Of a stretch of DNA of 64,000 bases, positions 57,015 to 64,000 are shown piece by piece. This DNA comes from Planctomycetaceae bacterium (lineage in GTDB: Bacteria; Planctomycetota; Phycisphaerae; Phycisphaerales; SM1A02): positions 23,729 to 87,728 of the forward strand of contig NYWD01000069.1 in assembly GCA_002684855.1 (NCBI GenBank), read 5' to 3'. The position numbers were made by a program, and so were the translations under genes. Numbering within the stretch: position 1 is the stretch's first letter; the number at the start of each line of letters is the position of its first letter. Below the pieces are notes generated by a model. It saw nothing but the letters and a program-made list of their open reading frames with translations, had not been told where the DNA came from and ran no database searches.

Positions 57015-57950
57015 TCACGCGAAGGCGACGGCCAGTCCGAGATTGAACGCGTTGAACATGCCGTGGGCGATCATGCAGGGGACGATCCGCCCCGTCCGCT
57101 CCCGGATCGCACCCAGCGCGATCGAGAGCAGGAACAACGCCGTCATCGCCGAGACGACGCTCTCCTCCGGGAGGATGGGATAGTGCATCAGGGCGAAGAT
57201 CGCGCTGGTCAGGAAGACGGCCGCCTTCGTGCCGGTTCCCACCATCCGGAAGCCCTGCTGGAGGAAGCCGCGGTAGAGGAGTTCCTCGATCACCGGGGCG
57301 CCGACGACGGCATTGGCGGCGATCAGCCACCACCAGGCGTCACGGTCCTCGCGGACCAGCGCGTCGAGGATCTCGTGGGCCACGAGTTCAGGCGTCGTCT
57401 CGGAGAACAGCTGCTGCAGGTACTGGCCGGCGATCGCGCCGACCTCGATGAGCGGCAGGGCGACCAGCAGTCCGAGCGCGCCGAAGCGGATCGCTCGTCC
57501 GATCCCGAGCGGCGGCGTGGCGTCCGACTGTTCCGGCGTTCTTCGCCAGATCGGGATCGCCGGCGTGCAGAGGAGGAGGCTGCCGATGGTCGCGACCCAG
57601 CCCGCGATCGCGATTTCCCGCAGCGGCGACGCGTCCGCCGCGAGCCAGGCGGCCGGGACGAGCCCCACCGCGATGCCGCCTCCGATCACGCCGATCGCGA
57701 AGAACAGCAGGCTGGGCCCGGCGGGAAGCCGCCACGGCGTGCCGCGGATCAGGCCGCCTTCCCGCCGCCACCGTCGTCGCCACCCGAGGAGCAGGGCGAT
57801 CGAGACCGGCGCGAGGACCAGGGAGATCAGGGACAGCCACTCCGCGCCGGCGAACCGTTCCGGCGAATCGATCCCGGGCGACGTCCCGGGGGACGCTGCG
57901 AGTAGGATGTCCGCCGAACCGGGGACGGTCAGGCTCGCCACCGCGAGCAT
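57015..57950 (-). CDS. CPBP family intramembrane glutamic endopeptidase
   Basis: APVIEELLYRGFLQQGFR, AIFALMHYP, MIAHGMFNAFN motifs; multiple TM helices. Confidence 0.88.
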   Translation of the reverse strand: MLAVASLTVPGSADILLAASPGTSPGIDSPERFAGAEWLSLISLVLAPVSIALLLGWRRRWRREGGLIRGTPWRLPAGPSLLFFAIGVIGGGIAVGLVPAAWLAADASPLREIAIAGWVATIGSLLLCTPAIPIWRRTPEQSDATPPLGIGRAIRFGALGLLVALPLIEVGAIAGQYLQQLFSETTPELVAHEILDALVREDRDAWWWLIAANAVVGAPVIEELLYRGFLQQGFRMVGTGTKAAVFLTSAIFALMHYPILPEESVVSAMTALFLLSIALGAIRERTGRIVPCMIAHGMFNAFNLGLAVAFA

Positions 57951-58014
57951 CGCCACCGGGATGCGGTGACGGACGCCGCGGCCGCTCACGGACTCGCGGG
58001 TCGACGATTCTCCG

Positions 58015-58845
58015 ATGGACAGCGTGCTCGAAGAAATCGTGGCTCGGAAGCGGATCGAGGTCGAGAAGGCCCGGTCGCTGACGCCGATCGAAGCCATCCG
58101 GGATCGGATCGCGGCGGTCGGTCGGCCGAGGAACTTCTTCCGGGCGGTGGTCGCGGATCGGCCCCCCCGGAACTTCCGGGTGATCGCCGAGGTCAAGCGA
58201 CAGAGTCCTTCGGCGGGCGTGATTCGCGAGGATTTCGATCCGGCGGACATCGCCTCACGCTACCACTCGGGCGGCGCGGCCGCGATCTCCTGCCTCACCG
58301 ATGCGCACTACTTCGGGGGCGACCTCGGGTACGTCCTTCGGATCAAGGACCGGGTCCCGCTGCCGGTCCTGCGAAAGGACTTCATCGTCGACGAGTACCA
58401 GGTGTGGGAATCGAGGGCCGCGGGCGCGGACGCGATCCTGCTCATCGCGGAGGTTCTGAGCGAGGGGCAGATCATCGACTACCAGATCCTCGCGACGGAG
58501 CTGGGGATGACCTCGCTCGTCGAGGTGCACTCCATCGACAACCTCTACCGCGTGCTCAATCACGTCGGCTTCCCGCATTCCGGCTACTCGCTGCTCGGGG
58601 TCAACAATCGCGATCTGTCGACCATGACCACGGATCTCGCGCACACCTTCCGGGTGCTCGACCTCGTGGAGGATCCCCGCGTGCTGGTGAGCGAATCCGG
58701 GATCCGGAACGGTGATGATCTGCGACGTCTCCGGGCGCACGGCATCAACATCGCCCTGGTGGGCGAGCATCTCATGCGCGAGCCCGATCCGGGCGTCGCG
58801 CTCGCGCGCCTGCTCGAAGACATCGATTCCCCTGCGGGGGACTGA
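58015..58845 (+). CDS. trpC: Indole-3-glycerol phosphate synthase
   Basis: VIAEVKRQSPSAGVIREDFDPADIASRY, LRKDFIVDEYQVWESRAAGADAILLI, LLGVNNRDLSTM, LVSESGIRN. Confidence 0.95.
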   Translation: MDSVLEEIVARKRIEVEKARSLTPIEAIRDRIAAVGRPRNFFRAVVADRPPRNFRVIAEVKRQSPSAGVIREDFDPADIASRYHSGGAAAISCLTDAHYFGGDLGYVLRIKDRVPLPVLRKDFIVDEYQVWESRAAGADAILLIAEVLSEGQIIDYQILATELGMTSLVEVHSIDNLYRVLNHVGFPHSGYSLLGVNNRDLSTMTTDLAHTFRVLDLVEDPRVLVSESGIRNGDDLRRLRAHGINIALVGEHLMREPDPGVALARLLEDIDSPAGD

Positions 58846-58899
58846 TTCCGCGACTCAAGCCTCCTCCCCCTCTCCACCTCCGGTCTCGAGGTCCAGCCC

Positions 58900-60456
58900 A
58901 TGCCCGACGTCAACGCCTCGAATCATGCCGTCGATCCCTGCACCCTCGTCATCTTCGGTGCATCCGGGGATCTCGCGGCTCGCAAGCTGATCCCCGCGAT
59001 GTACGAGATGACGCGGATGGGCATGCTGCCCGAACGGACCCGGATTCTCGGCGTGGCGCGGCGATCGAAGACGGACGAGGCATGGCGGGAGGAGCTGGAA
59101 CCGTGGGTGCGCAAGCACGATCCAGACTTCGACGCGGGGGCCTGGCGCGATCTGGCCGCCCGGATCCACTACCTGCCGGCGGACGCGACGACCTCGGAGG
59201 GGATGGCCTCGGTCGGTCGGCGGATTTCGGAGCTCGACGCGGCGGCGGGCAACGGCGGCAACGTGCTCTTCTTCCTGAGCGTCGCGAGCTCGCTCTACGA
59301 GCCGATCGTGGAGCGGATCGACGAAGCCGGCCTGGTGGTCGAAGGCAAGCGCTGGTGCAGCCTCGATCCCGACGCCGCCAACTGGCAGCGGATCATCATC
59401 GAAAAGCCGTTCGGGCACGACGACACCTCGGCCAAGAGCCTGAACCGGACGCTCGGCCGCGCGTTCGAGGAGGAGTCGATCTACCGGATCGACCACTATC
59501 TCGCCAAGGAGATCGTGCAGAGCCTCCTGGTGTTCCGCTTCGCCAACATCCTCTGGGAGCCGGTCTGGAACCAGCAGTACATCGACCACGTCCAGATCAC
59601 CGCCGCCGAGACCGTGGGCGTCGGACAGCGCACGGCGTTCTACGACCAGACCGGTGCGATCCGCGACATGATCCAGTCGCATCTCTTCCAGCTGCTCGCG
59701 TTCGTCGCGATGGAGCCGCCGACCGACTACACCCCGGAGCACATCCGGAGCGAGAAGGTGAAGATCATCGATGCGCTGGTCCCCACGTCGCCCGACGAGG
59801 TCGCCGACCACTGCGCACTCGGGCAGTACGCGGCGGACGGCGCGGGCGATCCCGGCTTCGCCGCGAGCGACGGGGTCGCGCCGGGCAGCACCACCGAGAC
59901 CTTCGCGGCGGTCGAACTCCGGTTCCAGAACTGGCGATGGGCGGGCACGCCGTTCTATCTCCGCAGCGGGAAGCGGATGGCCGAGAAGCGAACCGAGGTG
60001 GTCGTGCAGTTCAAGCCTCCGGCGGCGAATCTCTTCCGCAAGCTCCCCGAGTTCGTCGAGGGGGATCGGCTGGTCCCCGACCGACTGGTGTTCACCGTCG
60101 CGCCGACCGAGCGTCTCAGCCTTCGCTTCGAGACCAAGCGTCCCGGGCTGGGCATCAGGATCGATCCGCTGGAGATGATGGCCGACGTCGGCGCGACCTT
60201 CGATGCGCCGGTCCTCGAGGCCTACGGCCCGCTCATGATCGACGCGATGCGGGGCGACCAGACGCTGTTCAAGAGCCGGACCGAGGTGGAGAGCGCCTGG
60301 GACGCGATGATGCCCTTCCTCGACGCCTCGAGCGACGAGGCGAGGCGGGACATCCGGGACAACTATGCTCCGGGATCCTGGGGGCCCGCCTCCGCCCGGG
60401 ACCTGCTCGCCCGCAAGGGCCGCCGCTGGCGCGAGGACGACCCGGGCGGAGGATGA
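58900..60456 (+). CDS. zwf: Glucose-6-phosphate 1-dehydrogenase
   Basis: FGASGDLAARKLIPAMYEM; YRIDHYLAKEIVQSLLVFRFAN; IIEKPFGHD. Confidence 0.95.
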   Translation: MPDVNASNHAVDPCTLVIFGASGDLAARKLIPAMYEMTRMGMLPERTRILGVARRSKTDEAWREELEPWVRKHDPDFDAGAWRDLAARIHYLPADATTSEGMASVGRRISELDAAAGNGGNVLFFLSVASSLYEPIVERIDEAGLVVEGKRWCSLDPDAANWQRIIIEKPFGHDDTSAKSLNRTLGRAFEEESIYRIDHYLAKEIVQSLLVFRFANILWEPVWNQQYIDHVQITAAETVGVGQRTAFYDQTGAIRDMIQSHLFQLLAFVAMEPPTDYTPEHIRSEKVKIIDALVPTSPDEVADHCALGQYAADGAGDPGFAASDGVAPGSTTETFAAVELRFQNWRWAGTPFYLRSGKRMAEKRTEVVVQFKPPAANLFRKLPEFVEGDRLVPDRLVFTVAPTERLSLRFETKRPGLGIRIDPLEMMADVGATFDAPVLEAYGPLMIDAMRGDQTLFKSRTEVESAWDAMMPFLDASSDEARRDIRDNYAPGSWGPASARDLLARKGRRWREDDPGGG

Positions 60457-60506
60457 CGCCGGCGCGAGCGGGCCATCGACACGGATCCGATCGAATCGAG
60501 GAGACC

Positions 60507-61295
60507 ATGAGCGACACCTACGAGATCGAGGACGACGGCTTCGAGGTTCCATCCCTGCCGGGTGGCGTCAACGTCGCCGCCGACGAGGAGGACGCGCAGG
60601 AACGACTGGGCCGCGACCTGCTCGCGTTCGCGAAGGATGCGGTGCGCGACCGGGGGATCTTCCACCTCGCCCTCTCGGGCGGCGGGACGCCGATGCCGCT
60701 CTATCGCCGGCTGATGATCGATCCGCTCTTCCGCGAGATGCCCTGGAGCAAGACGCACCTCTGGATCGTCGACGAGCGACGGGCGCCCTTCGACAGCGAC
60801 GCCAGCAACTTCAAGCACATCCGGGAACTGATCGTCGAGCACTGCGACCTGCCCGCCTCGAACGTCCATCCGATGCCGGTCGACGTGGAGGACGCCGCCG
60901 ATCGCTACGAGTCGGAGCTTCGGGAGTGCCTGATGTTCGGTGGCGGGAACGACGAACGGGAGCGGGGGCGACTGGACTTCGTGCTGCTGGGGATGGGTCC
61001 GGACGGTCATACCGCGAGCCTGTTCCCGCACAGTCCGGCGCTGCTGGTGGAGGATCGCTGGGTCGTGGACAACGACGCCCCGAGCGTGGTGCCGCCGCCG
61101 CGGGTGACGATGACCTATCCGTTGCTGAACGACGCGCGATCGATCGCGTTCTACGTGCTCGGTGCGAACAAGGCCGAGATGATCGCCCGCATCTCGCGCG
61201 GCAACGAGGGTTTCGAGACGCTTCCCTGCAAGGGGATCCGCCCGCGTCGGGGTGAACTGGTCTGGTACGTGGATCGGGCCGCCTGCGGCGGATGA
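60507..61295 (+). CDS. pgl: 6-phosphogluconolactonase
   Basis: HLALSGGGTPMPLYRRL; WIVDERRAPFDSDASNF; LLGMGPDGHTASLFP; downstream of zwf. Confidence 0.93.
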   Translation: MSDTYEIEDDGFEVPSLPGGVNVAADEEDAQERLGRDLLAFAKDAVRDRGIFHLALSGGGTPMPLYRRLMIDPLFREMPWSKTHLWIVDERRAPFDSDASNFKHIRELIVEHCDLPASNVHPMPVDVEDAADRYESELRECLMFGGGNDERERGRLDFVLLGMGPDGHTASLFPHSPALLVEDRWVVDNDAPSVVPPPRVTMTYPLLNDARSIAFYVLGANKAEMIARISRGNEGFETLPCKGIRPRRGELVWYVDRAACGG

Positions 61296-61301
61296 GGAGG
61301 A

Positions 61302-61706
61302 TCAGCGTCGCATCCAGTCCTCGAGGATGTTCGCGGCGGCGATCGCGTCCTGGATCCGCTTCTTCCCCTTGTGGGTGAGGCCCGATCCCTTCAGGGCCTC
61401 GTCCGCCTCGAAGCTCGACAGTCGCTCGTCGTGGTACTCGACCCGGAGACCGGTGCGTTCCGCGACCCGCGCCCCGAAGGCCCGGGCGGCCGCGGCCCGC
61501 GGTCCCTCGGTGTCGTCCATGTTGATCGGAAGCCCGATCAGGAGCAGATCCGGACCGAACGCCTCCGCCGCCGCGACGATTCTCTCGAACCGTCTTTCCG
61601 GATCGCGCTCGACGATCACCTCGAGCGGCTGGACCGTCCCGGTGAGATCCTCGCCCGCGGCGAGGCCGGTGCGAACGTCTCCGAGATCGACGGCGAGGAT
61701 CCGCAT
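61302..61706 (-). CDS. ruvX: Putative Holliday junction resolvase / pre-16S rRNA nuclease RuvX (YqgF)
   Basis: MRILAVDLGDVRTGLA; LLLIGLPINMDDTEGPRA; VEYHDERLSSFEAD. Confidence 0.9.
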   Translation of the reverse strand: MRILAVDLGDVRTGLAAGEDLTGTVQPLEVIVERDPERRFERIVAAAEAFGPDLLLIGLPINMDDTEGPRAAAARAFGARVAERTGLRVEYHDERLSSFEADEALKGSGLTHKGKKRIQDAIAAANILEDWMRR

Positions 61707-61710
61707 GGCT

Positions 61711-62796
61711 TCAGCGAAGGTCCTTCCGGACCAGCCCGGCCATCTCCTTGACCTTCTGCGCATCCTCGGCCCGGCACACCAGCGTCGCCTTCTCGGTGTG
61801 GACCACGACCAGGCCCTCGCAGCCGATGGTGCAGATCAGGTGATCGGGGTCTTCGCTGAGGACCAGCAGGTCCCTGGAGTCGATGTCGACATGGTTGGTC
61901 GGGGTCGCGACGCGGTTTCCGGCATCGTCCGGTGCCATGGTCTCGCCCAGGCTGGGCCAGCTTCCCACGTCGATCCACGACACGTCCATGGGAACGGTGC
62001 AGATCGAGATCGACGGGTCGCCGCCGGCGGGCTCCATCAGTCCGTAGTCGACGCTGACCTTCCTGAGTTCCGGATAGATCGCGGCGAGGGTCGCGTCGCG
62101 CCGATCGTCGCCCCAGTGCTCCGCGATCCGATCGAGTCCCGCCCGGGTGGCCGGTTCGAAGCGTGCGACCGCATCGAGCACGGTGCGGGCGTGGAAGACG
62201 AACATGCCGCTGTTCCAGGCGAAGCGACCGGTCTCGAGATACGCCTCCGCGGTCTCACGGTCCGGTTTCTCGACGAACCGGACCGCCTCGAAGCAGCCGG
62301 GGGCGTTCGCGATCTCCGCGCCCCGCTCGACGTATCCGTATTCGATCGCCGGCCGCGTCGGCCGGATGGAGAACGTCACGAATCGATTCGGGTCCGCCTC
62401 CACCAGTTCGAAGCCCGCATCGAGTCGTTCGGCGAAGGTCTTCTGCGGCTCGATCACGTGGTCGGCGGTGAGCACCGCGAAGATCGCGTCGGGATCCTCG
62501 CGAGCGATCACCGCCGCGGTGAGACCGACGGCGTTCAGCGTGTCCCGGCCGCAGGGTTCGCCGAGGATCCGGTCGTCGTCGATCCCCGGGATCGTCGCAC
62601 GGACCTGCTCCCGGAATCGCTCGCCGGTGCAGATCCAGCGGCGATCGGTCTCCACGACGCCGTCGAGGCGATCGCTCGCGACCTCCAGCAGGCTTCGGCC
62701 GCCGATCAGCGGGACGAGTTGCTTGGGGCGGTCGGTCCGGCTGACCGGCCAGAGTCGGGTGCCGGCGCCTCCGGCCATGATCATCGCGTGTCGCAT
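61711..62796 (-). CDS. manC: Mannose-1-phosphate guanylyltransferase
   Basis: MIMAGGAGTRLWPVSRTDRPKQLVPL; VLTADHVI; FVEKPDRETAEAYL; ISICTVPMDVSWIDVGSWPSL. Confidence 0.92.
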   Translation of the reverse strand: MRHAMIMAGGAGTRLWPVSRTDRPKQLVPLIGGRSLLEVASDRLDGVVETDRRWICTGERFREQVRATIPGIDDDRILGEPCGRDTLNAVGLTAAVIAREDPDAIFAVLTADHVIEPQKTFAERLDAGFELVEADPNRFVTFSIRPTRPAIEYGYVERGAEIANAPGCFEAVRFVEKPDRETAEAYLETGRFAWNSGMFVFHARTVLDAVARFEPATRAGLDRIAEHWGDDRRDATLAAIYPELRKVSVDYGLMEPAGGDPSISICTVPMDVSWIDVGSWPSLGETMAPDDAGNRVATPTNHVDIDSRDLLVLSEDPDHLICTIGCEGLVVVHTEKATLVCRAEDAQKVKEMAGLVRKDLR

Positions 62797-62854
62797 GCTT
62801 CGATTCGATTCGAGGACTGGTGGATTCGGATCGGGTCGGGACCGGGCCCCGACT

Positions 62855-63496
62855 TCAGTTGACGGTGTCCTTCAACCGCAGGGCGGCGGCGACGATCGCA
62901 TCCGCGTCGGTGATGGCGGGGTCGGCGCGGCGCACGCGATCGACGAGTTCGACCGCGATGGTCCGCGCCTCGCCGAGCTGGACCAGCACGGTGATCGCGT
63001 CCCGGGCGCCGTCGGGGACCGCGGTACCCTCGATCTCCGCGTCCGCGCCGTCGCCGCCGCAGAGGCCCGCGAAGTCGTCCCCCACGCGTTCCGCGAGGTC
63101 GAGGACGATGGTCTCGGCGGTCCGCTTGCCGATCTCGGGCAGGGCTCGAAGGGTGTCGGCGTCACGCTCGGCGATGGCCCGCGCGACCGTGGACATCGGC
63201 ATCGCGAGGGCGCGGAGGGCCTTGCGGTAGCCGATGCCCTTGACCGAGGTGAAGAGTTCGAAGAACGATCGCTCGGTCTCGTTCGCGAAGCCGATGAGGC
63301 GGGGTCGGAAGACCGCGCCGTTGGACTGGCTCTCGAGGTAGTGGAGCACGGTAAGGTCCACCGGATCGCCGATCCCGAGCCGGAGCCGGCCCACGTCGCC
63401 GGCGGGGATCATCACGTCGTAGGCGATCGGGCCGACCTGGATCGTCGCGGTCTGCTCGTTCACCTCGCGAAGTTCGCCATGGAGGCTGGAGATCAT
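62855..63496 (-). CDS. ruvA: Holliday junction branch migration protein RuvA
   Basis: MISSLHGELREVNEQTATIQVGPIAYDVMIP; SVKGIGYRKALRAL; LPEIGKRTAETIVLDL HhH motifs. Confidence 0.93.
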   Translation of the reverse strand: MISSLHGELREVNEQTATIQVGPIAYDVMIPAGDVGRLRLGIGDPVDLTVLHYLESQSNGAVFRPRLIGFANETERSFFELFTSVKGIGYRKALRALAMPMSTVARAIAERDADTLRALPEIGKRTAETIVLDLAERVGDDFAGLCGGDGADAEIEGTAVPDGARDAITVLVQLGEARTIAVELVDRVRRADPAITDADAIVAAALRLKDTVN

Positions 63497-63526
63497 GGTC
63501 GGACTGTAGCAGGCCCCCGACGTCGA

Positions 63527-64000
63527 TCAGCGGGCCGGTTCCCCGGACGGGGTCGGTGGATCGAGCATCGAATCCTCGTTGAGAGGCCAGCCGCTCCGGG
63601 CGGCGATGGCGTCACGCAGGCGGGCGGTGGCGACGGCCGGATCCTTTTCGGCGGAGAGATCGATCACGTCCACGAATTCGACCACGGCTCGACTGGTTCG
63701 AGCGAGCGAACCCCACGCGGTCTCGGCGTAGGGGGTGTCGTGGATCCAGAGGACCAGGACGGGGGCCCGGGTCAGCCGTGCCAGCAGACCGATTCCCGGT
63801 TGAAACGGACGAAGCTCCCCCGGCGGGCGGACGATCGCGCCCTCGGGGAAGAGACCGATGATCCCGCCCTCCTTGACGTGTCGCACCGCCTGTCGGAGCG
63901 TGGTGGAGTCCTCGTGCCCGTGTCGGACGGGGAGCACCTGCCCGGCCTTCCAGGCGAAATCGAGGGCCGGGGCCATCATGTCCGCCCACATCATCCAGCG
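63527..64000 (-). CDS. 1-acyl-sn-glycerol-3-phosphate acyltransferase (PlsC-like), 5' part beyond window
   Basis: GGIIGLFPEGAIVRPPGELRPFQPGIGLLARLTRAPVLVLWI; no preceding HxxxxD block visible, so the start lies past the edge. Confidence 0.8.
   Translation of the reverse strand, partial: RWMMWADMMAPALDFAWKAGQVLPVRHGHEDSTTLRQAVRHVKEGGIIGLFPEGAIVRPPGELRPFQPGIGLLARLTRAPVLVLWIHDTPYAETAWGSLARTSRAVVEFVDVIDLSAEKDPAVATARLRDAIAARSGWPLNEDSMLDPPTPSGEPAR

Overview
High-GC bacterial window. The gene repertoire suggests Planctomycetota, possibly Phycisphaerae-like: PA14/multi-haem cytochrome protein, 'CPxCGYD...CxECG' zinc-ribbon protein, VPGPA-type C-terminal sorting tail. This placement is inference. Densely coding, about 45 genes called. 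Main blocks: (1) left-edge transglutaminase-like gene, CPBP protease, nucleoside deaminase, beta-propeller dehydrogenase and multi-haem PA14 protein; (2) RND tripartite efflux operon; (3) TAT-exported Gfo/Idh oxidoreductase plus a TIM-barrel isomerase/PmoA-like fusion; (4) BtuF-like protein, ClpB, DPP-IV-like peptidase, sorting-tail surface protein; (5) type II secretion-like operon gspF-G-H-I-J-K-(PilM/GspL)-(PilO/GspM) ending in a giant 4,786-aa secretin; (6) lipoprotein, tRNA-Gln, ACT protein, asd, xerC/D; (7) flagellar flgF-flgG-flgA-flgH set behind a strong sigma-54-type promoter match; (8) trpS, CPBP, trpC, zwf, pgl, ruvX, manC, ruvA, plsC housekeeping tail. The most unusual system is the giant secretin at 33261..47621. 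It has a signal peptide, an N0-like domain, about 50 tandem diverged NolW/N1-like domains (canonical GspD has about three), and one C-terminal secretin domain. It is encoded with its own pseudopilin/platform genes, a candidate pilotin-like lipoprotein and a structured mRNA leader. All calls come from reading the sequence and supplied translations; no database search was run.
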